A DNA stretch of 64,000 nt from Acanthamoeba castellanii str. Neff (lineage: Eukaryota; Discosea; Longamoebia; Acanthamoebidae), in contig NW_004457592.1 in assembly GCF_000313135.1 (NCBI RefSeq), positions 594,722 through 658,721 of the forward strand, written 5' to 3'. Made by a program: the position numbers and the translations under genes. Positions 11,671-23,785 of the stretch are shown here, piece by piece. The notes below the pieces were generated by a model, which worked only from the letters and a program-made list of their open reading frames with translations, did not search any database and was not told the origin of the DNA. The stretch's first letter is position 1, and every line of letters begins with the position of its first letter.

Positions 11671-14600
11671 ATGGCGGAGGAGCTTATGTTCAAATGTCTT
11701 TCGGCCCTTCTGCTGCCGGACCAATCCATCCGTCAGGCGGCAGAGCAGCAGCTTAATGAGCTATCCTCTCAGTCCGGTAGGCTCCTGATTATTTCAATTA
11801 CGGCAATGATTGAGATTTGATTTTGTTTCATCTCCACACTAATCAGGCTTTGGCGTGACGCTCGCTCGTTTGTCCCTGAGTTCTGGCTGCCCATTGCCCA
11901 TCCGCCAGGTGTGCACACACTTTTCTCCTAACGCCCTAACCCCTCCTGCTCACCCGCCGTCTCGTACGTGCAGCTAGCTGGCGTAGTGCTGAAGGGCTAC
12001 ATCAACGCTCACTGGGACTCAGCAGACGTCAAGTTTGTAGAGCCTCAAACTACCCCACAAGACAAGGTCCGCCTCCCGGCCCTTTGTACCTGTGCTGGGC
12101 TCCATGATGACTGGGGGCTGTGCTTTGGCAGGCGGCCATCCGTGCGATACTGCCCCAGGGACTCGCTGATCCCGAGAGCAAGATCCGTACGGCGTCGGTA
12201 CTGCACACCGCACCTCTCTCCTTGCACTCTTGAGCCGTGTGGCCAGTCTCACACCCACTGCTCTCGCGTGCAGGCCATGGCGATCGCTTCGATCGCGCAC
12301 TGGGACTGGCCCGGCGAATGGCCCAACCTCATCGAAGAGCTCAGTAATGTGCCCACCTTTACTCACGTTCCTCGTGGTGCATAGGCTGATGTTTGTTTGT
12401 TTGTGTGAATTGGTCTGCTTCAAAAACAGTCAAGTGCCTCGACATGAACAACGCGCAGCTCATGGACGGCGCCATCAAGTGCCTCGAAATGTTCGCCTCG
12501 GGCGACAACCTGAGCGATGAGCACCTGCCCCGACTTATCCCCCTCCTCTTCCCGCACCTCTTGCGCATCTTCTCCTCGGTAAGTTCTCTCTCTCTCTCTC
12601 TCTTCTCTCTCTGGGCTGTCTCGTTCGGGCGTGTAGTAAACTCATCACATTGTCTTATCAGAAGGACTACCCCGAGCGCATCCGAGCTCGTGCCGGTTCG
12701 ATCTTCTACTCGTGTCTCGAATGGCTCTCTGTGATCAAGAGTACGAGCCTCGTTCCTCCAGTAATCAGCGCTCTATGGTTAGTCGCCTTCCGGCAGGCAA
12801 GCCAAACTGAACTGACACGCGAGGCTTCGACGGTCAAGGTGTGCACGCCGAGAGCACCGAAGCCTTCCGACCATTCCTTCCCCAGTGGACAGCGCACTTT
12901 GCCGAGATCCTCGCTGCCCCGCTGACCTCACCCGACGCTGACTACGGACTCAAGATCGTCGTGTTGCAGGTAACGTGCACGTGCGCGTGCATGCGTGCGT
13001 TGCAAGCCAGCTTGTGGCCATAGCGCTGCGTCTATTCGCAATCCGGCATCTGATCCCCTTTGCTCTGCGATGTGTGCAGATTCTGACGATCCTGGTGATG
13101 AGGTTCCCGAAGCAATTGGGTCCTTTCCTCAACGGAATCGTGCCTCAAGTCTGGAACTCTCTGGTTTCGGCGCTCGCGATGTGCGTAACCCACACTGGCA
13201 TACAAACCCGCTGGGTAAAATATTAACATTTTGTTTTTTTATTGTGCTGGCGCACAGTTACGAAGAGTTTGTTGTCGAGGGCGACGGGATTGAGGCTGCC
13301 CAGGACGAGGAAGGCGAGATGCGCGGGCTGGAGATGTTGATCATGCTGCTGCTTGACTTTGTGCAATGCCTTCTCTCCAAGGTACGTTGATACTCCTTTC
13401 AGGGCACGCCAAGTGTAGTGTTGCGCTGTGTGACCGTTACTGAGTCTCTCTCCACGCATCACAGAAAGCGTTTGCCCAGGTCTTCGCCACTTCTCTGCCC
13501 AGCCTGTGCGCCCTGCTCATTTCCTACATGCAGATCACTCAAAACCAGGTCTCGCCCACTTCCCACTCGCTCTTGCTTCCACCTACCGAGACTGACACGA
13601 ACCGAACGATGGACACGCAACACCACACACACACACACACACACACACACAGCTGGAGACATGGACGGATGACCCCAATGAGTACGTCGCGGACGAGGAC
13701 GATGAAATCCGCTTCAACGCACGCGCATCCTGCACCCATCTCCTGCGCGAGATTGCCCAGCAGTTTGGTCAGGTACCAGGCGAACCACCTACTTGGCCTC
13801 GGATCGCTGGTGCTCACTAGCGTTCTTCTTCTTCTTCTTCTTTCTTCTCCAGGCGGCGACCCAAGCCATCGCTCTGGGTGTGGGGAAGCGACTTCAGGAG
13901 TCGGTCAAGCAGCAGCAGAGCGGCAACCGTTCGTGGTGGAAGCTGCGGGAGGCTTCCGTATTGGCCGTGGGCTCCACGGCGGAGGTGCTTATCAACGCAC
14001 CGCAGGGCTTCGACCACCATCAGTTCATGGCAGCCATCCTGCAGCCCGACCTGCAAACTACCGGTACCTCACCTGCTATTCGTTGCACATGTGCTCAGTC
14101 AACTCAGTTAATCAGCACTCACCTCGTTGACACGCGCAGCCTCGCCCTTCCTCCGGGGTCGTGCTCTGTGGTGCGCGTCGCAGTTCAGCCACGCAGTGGC
14201 GGCCGACAAGTCTCTGCCCTTCATCCAGGCAGCTGTCGCTTCGCTGCAATCACAGCAGGACCCACTCCCGGTCAAGATTTGCGCCTGCCGCGCTCTTGCC
14301 AGCTACTGCCCCAAGGTTCTTTTGTGTGCTAGTTCTCAAGATCTTGGCGAGGCTTACACACTGCGTGTACTGACCGTATTACCACACGCACACACACACA
14401 CACAGCTCGAAGATAAGGGCGTGATTGGACAGATGGTCCCTCCCACCGTCCAAGGTTTGGCCGTGCTTCTCGGACAGACGTCGGAGGAGACCCTGCACCT
14501 CACCCTGGAGACACTGCTCGTGGTCCTCTCCACCGCCGGCGAGGTACCTTCTGCTGCTGCACGCGTGCCCCCCCCCTTTCCGGTCATTAACGGCAGTGGT

Positions 14601-17078
14601 CTCATTTTTTGTCCTGTGCTCTGTGGCGAAGGCGGTCCGCCCCTTTGTTGAGGGTTTGACGCAGCAGCTGATCCGAGTGTGGGGCCAGTGCATCAATGAT
14701 CCCCTCATCACTGCCGTACGGCTTCCCCTCGGCTTCTTCTTCCCCCCCCCACCCACGGAGTGCTTACCCGCTCTTTCCGACTTCTCAGGATATTCAAGAC
14801 TGCTTGCGCGTGCTGGCCAAGATTCCCGACTGTGCCGCTATGCTCAAGGTTTGTCCGGACTACTGCTGACCGCCCGGGCCGACACCACCGTTCTCACCTG
14901 GGCTCGCCCATTTTCTCTTTTTGCTGTGTATAGGCTGCCCTGCTCCCCTATCTGATCCAGCTGATCAGCCCGGCGCCCGAAGGCAAGGACGAGGTCATCT
15001 ACGGAGCCAGAGAGGTGAGTGTCCGCCACGCCGGCCCTGTGTGCACCAGCCTTATGTGGGCGGTCGATTGGGCTGACGTCTAGAGTGCAATCCAGGCATC
15101 AGTGCAGCTGCTCACCATGCTGGTCCACGCCACGCCCGACATGCAGCCCAGCGACCCGCTCTTGACCAAGTATGTGCGCGACTTGCAGTGTCGCCCCACA
15201 AATGGTTTCTCATCTCACTTTCTTTGGCGTCTACTTAAGGGCCTTCCCGGTGCTGGTCCAGCAGCTCATCACCACCGCCGACAACAGCCTCCTCAACGAA
15301 GGCTGCGCGTGCTTGTCGGCCTACGTGTCCCGCGCTCCAGGCCTGCTCCTGCAGTGGTGCGTCCACCACTCTCTGTTTGGTGGCCCGGCCCCCGAGGCAC
15401 GATGGCTGAGCAAATTCCTTCTTGCTCTCTCTACGCATATGCCTTCAACAGGAACGACGGTAGGTCCAACGGCATCGGCTACATTCTCCAATTCGTCGGA
15501 AGGCTGCTGCAGCCCTCGACGTCCGACATGGCGGCCCTCTACGTGGGCCCTCTGGTCACGAAGATCATCAGCAAGGTAACGAACGCGCCACCTCGATTGA
15601 GCGCAATCCTCCAGTTTAAGACTGTCAAGGCCTTCCAACTCATGGACCTACATACTGATCCACACCTACAGCTGGGAGGTCAACTCGGTGCTGGCACGCT
15701 GACGGACATGCTCAAGGCCGTGCTCGCTCGGTTGCAGACTCAGTGCATGCCATCGCTCGCTCAGGTTCGCTCTCTAACTCTCCCATCCCGGGACCTCCAG
15801 GCCCGAGAATCTGACGGACTACTCCTCTCTACTTGCAGTCGCTGGTGTTGATCTTCGCTCGCTTGATGATGGGCGGCATCGTCCCCGGTATCGGATCTCC
15901 GGCCCAGACCAAGGAGATCCGCGATTTTCTCAGCTCGATTCAGGTATGTCGCCCGCAGTGTGTTTGGTACCGGTGGCTCAACGGTCAGCGTAAACTCACG
16001 AGTCTCTTGTTGAAACGACGCAGGTCGCGGAGAACACCACAGCGTTGACATTCGTATTCCAGACCTGGGCCAAGGTACTCCTGAGTGCAGGCTCACCTGC
16101 GCTTCATTGCCAATGAAGGGAGGACTCACTCACTCGAGCTGTTCCCTCTCAGCAACAAGATGACTTCCATGGCACGCTCAACATCAAGGCCAGCATTCTG
16201 GGCCTGCTCAACCTCTTCTGCCTGCAGGACCAACAGGTTTTCCTTCCCTTCTTGCCTTGGCAAGAACAACGGCCTGGCCTGACTCTGTTTCTGTCCGTGT
16301 GTCGCCGCAGCTGTTGAGCATGCCCGTGGAGGGCGATATAATCGTACAGAGGGATCAGGGCAGGTCTTCCCGATCCAAGGCTAAGGCCGGCCAGACCCCT
16401 GGTGCGTCTTGCGCACGCACGCACGCACGCACTGTGCCTGAAGAGCGCATGGCTTATATTGCGGGTGCGCGAGTGTGCAGTTCAGCGACAAACGGTGCCG
16501 CTCGCGGTGAAGGCCCTTAAGGCCGCCGTGCAGGAGCTCATGGTGATGGCCGAGCAGAAGGAAGGCGGAGGCGAAGATGACGGAAGCGACGACTCCGACG
16601 TCGACGAATACCAAGACGACATGAAGGCCCTCATGGTGCGTCACCGCCTTTTTCTCGTCTTTCAACGGAAATGTAACACTGCTCTGTTGGCTGGCTTGTG
16701 CCGCGCGCAGGCCGAGATGGGCGCAGACCCGTCGACGGGAGGTTGGTTGATGGACCAGCTCCTCGACGACCATCTCGATGAAGAGGAAGAGGAGGATCCC
16801 GACTGCGTCAACGATCCCCTTTATCAGCTGGACCTCAAGGTAACGACTTTGGTTAACCTTACCTCGCTTTCTCTGTGAAAGTACCGCACACGCACCCACT
16901 CACGTGTTGCTGATGATGTCTGGGGGTCATTCTGGGGCAGGCGTTCCTGGAGGGATTCCTGAAGAACTTCGCAACGCAGAACCGGGAGGCGTTCGGGATG
17001 GTGGCCAACATGCTGCCGTCCCTCGAGCAGCGGTTCCTCATCGATCTCCTCAAGCGGCTCGCCTCCACCTCTTCGTAG
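11671..17078 (+). CDS. IPO9: Importin-9 / Kap114-like karyopherin beta
   Basis: Twenty-nine exons: 11671-11776, 11847-11908, 11974-12066, 12132-12197, 12274-12343, 12430-12578, 12662-12740, 12824-12969, 13080-13180, 13258-13381, 13465-13548, 13653-13772, 13853-14063, 14140-14315, 14406-14543, 14632-14715, 14789-14848, 14934-15014, 15084-15169, 15240-15356, 15452-15575, 15672-15764, 15839-15943, 16024-16074, 16153-16236, 16311-16401, 16481-16635, 16711-16839, 16941-17078. They sum to 1040 residues, the usual length of this family. The N-terminus has the importin-beta N-terminal pattern (QAAEQQLNEL, RQLAGVVLKGYI.AHW) and IASIAHWDWPGEWPNLIEEL is characteristic of importin-9. The rest is HEAT-like helices with an acidic loop (WTDDPNEYVADEDDEI). 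A second Asp/Glu-rich stretch near residue 900 matches the long acidic insert of importin-9/Kap114. Family role: nuclear import and chaperoning of basic cargo such as histones, controlled by Ran-GTP. Confidence 0.93.
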
Positions 17079-17291
17079 TCACCCAACTGTGCTCGTACGA
17101 AAAAGTATTTTCTTTTTACTTTTCTTTTCTTTCGCGGTTTTCTTCGGTTGAGTTTCGGGGGAAGCCCGTCTCCACCAACCCCAACGTCGCACCGGCAATA
17201 ATGGGCCGAACGAAATGGCCGAGTTTGTGGCCGAGAGCGGGCTGCTTCTCTAACCCTCGACAACCCGCAACTCCCGCCAACCTTGAAGGCA

Positions 17292-17299
17292 ATATATAC
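17292..17299 (+). promoter_or_regulatory. TATA-like element upstream of the ABCG gene
   Basis: An ATATATAC element lies 52 bases before the ATG at 17351, in the 270-bp gap after the importin gene. The position fits a core promoter with a very short 5' UTR. Confidence 0.45.
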
Positions 17300-17350
17300 G
17301 GCCATGGCACTGCACTGACGAAGACGAATACTACACACAGACACACAGCG

Positions 17351-20300
17351 ATGCGATGCCTCCACCTTGCGCTGTTTCTGCTGCTGGTGCTATGCACCGC
17401 GCGGGGACAGCAAGCGGAAGAAGGCCCTGCCGTTGTGGCTCCGCAGCCCCCCGGAACGAGGCAGCTCAGTCTGCCCCAGATGGAACGGTTGATGGGTCGC
17501 CTGCCCCCCGTTCCGGCCTGGTGGCTCAACGGCTCGAGCCCGGAGCTGCCCCAATTGCCCCCTCACTCGGCCTACGCCCGCCCTCCTCAAGCCCTTCTCG
17601 AGGCCGGCGACAAGCTGGGCGGCATGACAGACGATCTCGCCACCGCCCTCAACGCCAGCACCGGCAACACCACGGCCAGCCGCGTCTGCTCTGCGCTGCT
17701 ACACAACAACAACGATGAGGGGGACAATCTCTACCAGCACCTGCTGTGCTCGGACGAGGTGGTTCAGGCCCTGGCCAAGGGCAGCAGCGCCAGCTACTAC
17801 GACCTCACCCGCTGCTCGCCGTCCAACTACGACCTCGGGTGCCTGGCCGGCTTTTTCTCGCTCGACCCGGCCGAGGCCAGCCAGCGCCGCCTGTTCCTCA
17901 ACGCCTTCTACCCGACCGTCCAGTGCTGCCCGGGCCACTACTGCCCGATGGGCGTCGTGTGCATGATCCCCTGCTCAGCCGGGGCCTACTGCCCGCCGGT
18001 GCGCGCCGTCGACAACGACACCTTCTGCGACCCGTACGCCACCGTGGCCACGCCCTACCTCGGCTGCGGCGGCGCCGTCGACAACCACGCCTGCCCGGCC
18101 GGCTCCTACTGCCCCAACACCACGACCACCCTCCTCTGCCCTGCGAACCACTACTGTCCCTCGGGTTCACGGTGCGTGCTTGGCATTCCCGGCAGTGGTC
18201 ATGAGATTGACTGGTGGCTGATGGGAACTGTGTGCGTGTTGCGTGTCGTGCGGTCGTGCGTGTGCAGGAGGCCGCAGCGCTGCCCGCAGCTGGCGGCGTG
18301 TCCGCCCGGGGCGTCGGCGCCCGAGCTGGACCTGGGCGGGCTGGCCAAGGTGCTGGGCGTGCTGGGCGTGCTGTTCCTCTTCGTGCTGCTCGGCCGCCGC
18401 CGATCCAACCGCAGCTGGGAACGCGACATCACCGCCCGGCGGTCGCAGAACGCCGGCGTCAAAAAGACCGCCGAACCGATCGATGAACAGGAAGCGGATG
18501 TCGACATGCTCAAGCTCCATGAGGCCGAGGAGCAGTGCCTGCTGCTGCCCAGCCGCGAGGTGCTGCACCGGATCGATATCGAGCTGGACAACGTCGGCGT
18601 GCAGCTCGCCGGCAGGTGGGCGCTCAACGGAGTCACCGGCAGGCTGTCGGCCGGGCGGGTCACCGCCATCATGGGTCCGTCGGGCGCCGGCAAGTCGGTG
18701 CTGCTCCACACCCTGGCCGGCCGGCAGGTCGGCGGCAAGGCCAAGCTCAGCGGTACCATCCGCCTCAACGGCAGCGACTGCGTATCGCTGGCCGACTGCC
18801 GGAGCGTGGTGGGCTTCGTGCCGCAGGAGGACGTCATGCACCGCTCGCTCACCGTGTTCGAGAACGTCGACTTCAACGCGCAGTGGCGCCTGCCCCGCGC
18901 CATGAGCCGGCGGCAGAAGACCGACGTCGTGTTCGCCGCGCTGGACGTGCTGGGCCTGGACAACCCGCGCGTCATGCGAACCCGCATTGGCGACGACGCC
19001 GAGCGCGGGGTATCGGGCGGCGAGCGCAAGCGCGTGAACATCGGAATGGAGCTGGTGGCCCAGCCCAGCCTGCTGCTGCTCGACGAGCCCACGTCGGGCC
19101 TCGACGCCTCGACCAGCATCGACGTGGTGCGCGGGCTCAAGTCCGTCGCGCAGTCGGGGGTCAACGTGGTGGTGGTGCTGCACCAGCCCCGGGTGGAGAT
19201 TCTGCGCCTGTTCGACGACCTACTGCTCCTCGCGCCCGGCGGCCGCACCGTCTACGCCGGGCCGACCCAAAACGCCGTCGCGTACTTCAACGGCCTGGGC
19301 TACGCGCTGCCCGACCAATGCAACCCTGGTACCGCAACCTCATTATTGATATATTGATATTAGAAGATTCTGGCTATGTAGGCTCTAGCGTTGCTAACCG
19401 TCAACTTTGCAGCGGACTTCTTCCTCGACGTCATCTCTGGGTCGTTGCCGCGCAACAACGGCGATGGGTCATTGGCTGCGGCGGCAGGCAGCAAGAACGA
19501 CCATGCGACCTACCTGGTCGAGCAGTGGGAAGCGCAGCGAGCCGTAGCGGGAGCGTACAAGGACGATCGTCTTCATCACAGCTGGTCCCGCAGCCTGGTC
19601 GATCTGCAGTGCCTCGACCGTCAGACGGCGGGCGTGCTTGCACAGACCTGGCTGTGCACCAAGCGCGCGGTCATCCAGCGCACGCGGGAACTCAACACGG
19701 CCCTCACCGACTACTGCCTCGTGGCCACCGCCGGCCTCGTTCTCGGCCTTCTCTTTCACGCCGTGGAACTCGACAAGGTAGACCCACATGCATCACCGCA
19801 CACATCTCACATGGACACACACGACCGCACACACTCATCACCGCACGCACACGCACGAGACACACTCTCACGACATGAGTGTGAACAGGTGCCCAGCGTC
19901 AACTTGTTCATCAGCATGGCACTCGGCTTCGCGGCCACGCAACAGGCACTTCGGCTGTTCGGCGCCGAGCGCACGGTGTTCGCTCGCGAGGCCGACACCG
20001 GCATCAGCCGCCTGGCCTACTTCCTCGGCAAGAACCTGGCCGCGCTGCCCGACCTCTTCATCCTCCCCTTCATCTTCCTCTCCATGTTCTACTCCTTCTC
20101 CAACCCGCGCGGCGCCTTCGTCGACTACCTCGTGCTCCTGCTCGCCGCTCAGTGGGCGCTGAGCGGCGTGGGCCACGTCATCTCGGTGGTGCTCGACCCG
20201 GCCAAGGCCCAGCTCGCCGCCGTCGTCGTTACGCTGGTGCTCAACGGCATCAGCGGCTTCTCGCCGCTCAAGAGCGAGCTGGGCCGGTTCGGGGCGGTCT

Positions 20301-20584
20301 GCTACGCGTCGTACGGCTTCTGGCTCACCGAGGCCCTCTTCTTGATCGAGGCCCAGCACTACCCGGACATCTACGCCCCGGCCAAGAGCGACATTGCGGC
20401 CATGTTCGACTTTGACGCGGCGCGCGGGGTGGGCGTGCACGTGGGCGTGCTGGTGGCCATGGGCGCCGGGTGCCGTCTGGTCTGCCTGCTGGCGCTTGAG
20501 CTCACCCGTCGGGCCTGGCCCTCGCCCCGCCGCCTCTGGCAAAGCGTCGCCAGCATGTCGGCCTGCTCCTATCACACTATTTGA
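17351..20584 (+). CDS. ABCG-family half-transporter with signal peptide and Cys-rich ectodomain
   Basis: Four exons: 17351-18171, 18268-19328, 19413-19777, 19889-20584, giving 980 residues. The ATG at 17351 opens a signal peptide (LHLALFLLLVLCTARGQ). A Cys-rich lumenal segment follows at about residues 190-295, with repeated CP.G.YCP units. A first TM (VLGVLGVLFLFVLLG) precedes the nucleotide-binding domain. Walker A GPSGAGKS lies near residue 409, Q-loop VPQEDV, signature VSGGERKR near 521, Walker B LLLLDEPTSGLD near 543, and an H-loop HQP. About six TM segments make up residues 650-980. N-terminal CPxGxYCP repeats before a reverse-order NBD-TMD occur in plant ABCG24/28-type transporters. 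Substrate unknown; as a half-size protein it probably dimerises. It is not a close copy of the ABCG pair at 31.6-41.6 kb. Confidence 0.9.
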
Positions 20585-20634
20585 TTTTCCCTTTTCTTTT
20601 TATTTTTGAAATAGAATCAAATTGTATATGCTTG

Positions 20635-21331
20635 ATGGAGCGCCCAAGGGTGGGGGTGGTGCAGGATGAGGCAAGGGTGGAGTGGCTCGGTGACTCGCCA
20701 GAAGCTGAAGAAGAAGATGAAGAAGAATGGCGGCTGTTGAGGCAATCAGAAAATAGTGCAACGATTAACGTCGAGCCGCCTCTGACGGGCGACGGCATAA
20801 AGGAAGCAGCTTGTTTCGAAGATCTGGAGCAGCTGCAGGACCGCCCTGACCTGCTTCGCGGCCTCTATGCGGAAGGGTTCGAGGCGCCCAGCAGGCTACA
20901 GCGCACCCTGCTGCCCATTCTGCTGGGCACCTGTAGTGGTGCTCCGCCGCACAACAATGTGGTGGTCCACTGCGCCATGAACGGGACGGGCAAGTCGGCT
21001 GCCCTCGCGCTGGCCTTGCTCGCCCGGGTCGACGCAGCCAATCCCGCCACCCAGGTACCCCAACCCGCGCTTCGCCTCTGACAGACGCTGACCGTGTGCC
21101 GTGCGGGACCGTGTGCCGTGCGTGTCGTGCGTCGTGCGTGCGGGCTGATGGAGTAGTCAGAGCTAACCCATCTCTCCTTTGCGTGCGTGCGGCACAGTGC
21201 GTGTGTATATGCCCAGTGAGGGAAATAGCTTATGGCCTGTGCAGCCTCATGCGCGCTCTGGGCAAGTTCACAGCCACCACATTCCTCCTCGTTGTGCCCG
21301 GCAGTACACACACACACCACACACGACACAC

Positions 21332-21363
<32 letters not shown>

Positions 21364-22601
21364 ACACAGAAAGAGAGAGAGACAGTCATTCTTCCTTTAT
21401 TTTTGGTGTTCAGTGGCCAAGCCCGAGGGAGGACCCCACCACATCGTCATCGGCACGGCCGGCCGGATAGCCGACATGGCCCGCAAGCGGCTGCTCGACC
21501 TGCGCCAGGTCCGCCTATTCGCGGCCGACGAGGCCGACCGTTTGCTCGAGGAGCCACGTAATGACCTGAGGCTCGTTCAGCGGTACCGCTCGCATATCGT
21601 TAACAAAAAAGCTGCAACATATCAACATGACACTCACTCATATATCTATTCTCGGATTTTGTCATATATCAAAACAGTAATATACATTAATATATCTTTA
21701 TATGCAGGATGCTCCCGCGCGACTGCCGGGCCGTGTGGGTCGCGGGGACGAAGGTGCAGGTCGAGCTGGTGCCCCAGCCGCGGACGGTCGTGAGCATGCA
21801 GCGGAACCGATTGGCCCTGACCGGGCGCCAGTTCTACATTTCGGTCACCGACACTGACGAGTGCAGGCTCGCGGCCCTCGCCGCGCTCTACGCGCGCGTG
21901 GTGGTGCCCCGCAGCCTGGTCTTCTGCAGCTCCGACGATGTGGCCGACCGCCTGGTGCGGGCGCTGAGCGCGGCCGGACACGCCGTGGGGCAGCTGCGCA
22001 GCGACGCGGCGAGCGAGGAGTGCCACGCCACCACCCTCGACGTGTTCACGTAGGCGCGCCCTCTCGCACTCTCCGCCGCACACACGGCGCTCACGAACGA
22101 CTGTTATACTGTCGTGTGTGTGTGTGTGCGTGCCCTCGCGTGTGCGCAGGTCCGGCAAAACGCGCGTGCTCATCGCAACGCAGCTGCTGGAAGGCGAAGG
22201 CGGCATGGCGGAGGCGATGCTGGTCGTCAACTTCGACGTGCCGCAAGCCGAGCTGCGCAGTGGGCGGGCCTACGCCTCGGCGCAGCACTACATACGCCGC
22301 CCGGGCGTCTTCGGCCGTCCGGGGCTGGCGCTCCACTTTGTCCCCGCCTACTCCACCTCCGGAGAGCTTTGGCAGCGATCCGGGTACGTGTCCACTCGAC
22401 GTCACATGCTGTACGCCACCACACACATACAACACACACACAAGACACACACACGACACACACTCCCTCGCACGCCGCATACCAACGCTGACAATGCGAG
22501 CTTGGCGGGGTCAACAACGCAGATTCGACCCACCGCTTCAGGAGCTCTCTCTGGACGCCCTGCCGCACCTGGCCCACAGGCTGCTCAACAGATTGTCGTA
22601 A
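20635..22601 (+). CDS. Degenerate DEAD-box protein of the Dbp5/DDX19 type (probable pseudohelicase)
   Basis: Six exons: 20635-21054, 21198-21303, 21414-21592, 21718-22049, 22150-22383, 22523-22601, giving 449 residues. The order follows DDX19/Dbp5: an acidic N-terminus, a Q-motif region (LRGLYAEGFEAPSRLQ), motif I as AMNGTGKS, motif Ia as PVREIA, IVIGTAGRI, and motif II as ADEAD. An MLPRDC segment follows, where Dbp5 has MLPRNCQ. Later motifs are lost. The SAT of motif III is replaced by VAGT. Motif V (ARGID) is replaced by LIATQLLEGEGG. Motif VI (HRIGRTGRFG) is replaced by HYIRRPGVFGRPG. The arginine-finger motif needed for ATP hydrolysis is therefore not intact. Dbp5 drives mRNP export at the nuclear pore; this copy may have a scaffolding or competitive role, which is inference. 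Introns carry long CA repeats. Confidence 0.8.
21305..21364 (+). repeat. Intronic (CA)n-rich repeat
   Basis: About 60 bases of CACACA and CACGA units occupy most of intron 2 of the Dbp5-like gene. No coding signal. Confidence 0.8.
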
Positions 22602-22875
22602 CGGCTTTCCTTTGTGGTCGAGCAAGCGGGGTTAGGGTGCTGGACCCAGCAGGAACAGTTTGCAGAGCCCTAACGCTCAGCCGACCCGACAAGTTAGCTT
22701 GACTTGCACCTTCACCCGGGCCTTGTCAAGCAAAAGGTGGGGACCAGGGAATTCCTTGCTCAAGCAGGCACGCCCTCCAGCGGAATAACATCGTGCGTCG
22801 TTGTGTGTGTTGTGTGTTGTGTGTGATCATGTCGGATTGTTTATTGGTGGTACATGGAAATCGATCGCCAGGTGA
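22602..22875. other. Convergent 3' intergenic region
   Basis: 274 bp between the stop of the Dbp5-like gene (plus) and the stop of the homeobox gene (minus). It contains a (GTGTTGT)-like run near 22800-22825. I see no gene in it. Confidence 0.5.
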
Positions 22876-23367
22876 TCAGTCGAGGTAGGTGACCACAATA
22901 TTGACGGCTCCTCCTCCCTGGGGCTGGGTAAGAACGACTGAATGGTGGAAGACGAGCTCTCTTGGCCGCGACAGGTCGAGCTCCACGCCAGAACGCCGCG
23001 CTCTGGCCCGCTGGTTCTGGAACCAGAGCTGCACCTGGCGCGTGGTCATGTCGAGCTGGTGCCCCAGCCGCCGCTTGGTGGGCGTCGAGGGCATCGGGTC
23101 GTGGGCAAAGTGGCTGCGTAGCACTTGGCTCCGATAGTCGCTTGACCTGATCTTCTCTTCTGCTTCACCAGCGCCAGAGCAACGAGAGCTTCTTGTCTTC
23201 TTGAAGGACTTGGTCTTCATGTTGCTGGTGGTGGTGGTGGTCCGACGAGGTACGTTGTGGGCAAGATGAGGAGAGCTGGGTGGGGTGGGGATGTCGTCGC
23301 TGAAGGGCTCTGGGTTGAGGAGGAAGTGGATGCTGGCCTTCTCGCTAGCGCCGTCAGAGGTGGTCAT
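22876..23367 (-). CDS. Homeodomain transcription factor
   Basis: A single uninterrupted frame of 163 residues, unusual among intron-rich neighbours. The homeodomain occupies about residues 70-130 and keeps canonical numbering when anchored on WFQNQRAR: L16, F20, W48, F49, Q50, N51, R53. Helix 3 reads TRQVQLWFQNQRARARR and is preceded by a basic loop (TPTKRRLGHQL). The length between L16 and W48 is standard, so this is a typical rather than TALE homeodomain. The N-terminus is Ser/Pro/Thr-rich and the C-terminus is short and hydrophobic. Position 8, usually aromatic, is Ser. N51 predicts binding to a TAAT-like core, by family knowledge. Target genes unknown. Confidence 0.88.
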   Translation of the reverse strand: MTTSDGASEKASIHFLLNPEPFSDDIPTPPSSPHLAHNVPRRTTTTTSNMKTKSFKKTRSSRCSGAGEAEEKIRSSDYRSQVLRSHFAHDPMPSTPTKRRLGHQLDMTTRQVQLWFQNQRARARRSGVELDLSRPRELVFHHSVVLTQPQGGGAVNIVVTYLD

Positions 23368-23590
23368 GGTTGTCGGTCTAGCAAGTGGATAATGAACTAC
23401 TTGGTCTCTCCTGCGTGCATTTCAGTTGGGCCGCTTCTTTTGTTTTTTAAAGAGCGAAGGGCTTGGCCTGGACCTGTAAGTGACGTTATTCGTCATCGGC
23501 TAAAAGCCAGGAAAGGGAAGGGGTGCAGTGTTCGGGAACGCGTGACGGCTTGGGTGGCACAGATTAGGTCCGTTAGACGCAACCGCCGCG

Positions 23591-23785
23591 CTAGTGATCG
23601 GTGATGGCCCTCAGCCGCTGTTGTGTGACAACACGGAACAACCTGTCGCAGTTTCGTAGCAGAACAAGGTGGTCGTTGGACCCATCGAAGACATGGATCT
23701 TCAGCCGTGAGCCCGATATACAGACAACGGGAGTAAAGGGGAGGTGATGGGGTACCTCATCGATGCGAAAGGTGTGTAGCCGCTA
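23591..23785 (-). pseudogene. Possible terminal exon or remnant of an unrecognised gene
   Basis: In the 813-bp gap between the homeobox and SGF11 genes the minus strand holds a protein-like frame. It follows a possible acceptor (...gctag at 23788-23786). It reads RLHTFRIDEVPHHLPF, then VVCISGSRLKIHVFDGSN, DHLVLLRNCDRLFRVV and TQQRLRAITDH, ending in a stop at 23591. A second protein-like island (FRFSLLSPDEDGNANNQL...) lies upstream at about 23863-23945, but its donor phase does not match the acceptor. Either there is an exon I cannot place or the gene is frameshifted. Composition resembles real coding sequence (balanced hydrophobic and charged residues, no low complexity). Family not recognised. 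Confidence 0.3.

Noticed and set aside
16904..17350. N-terminal extension of the ABCG transporter frame back to 16904
   Set aside because: It overlaps the last importin exon in another frame. The signal peptide begins at the 17351 Met just after a TATA-like element.
17116..19248. Several long minus-strand frames beneath the ABCG gene (up to 349 codons)
   Set aside because: They are antisense shadows of a strongly GC-biased coding exon. All ABC motifs are on the plus strand.
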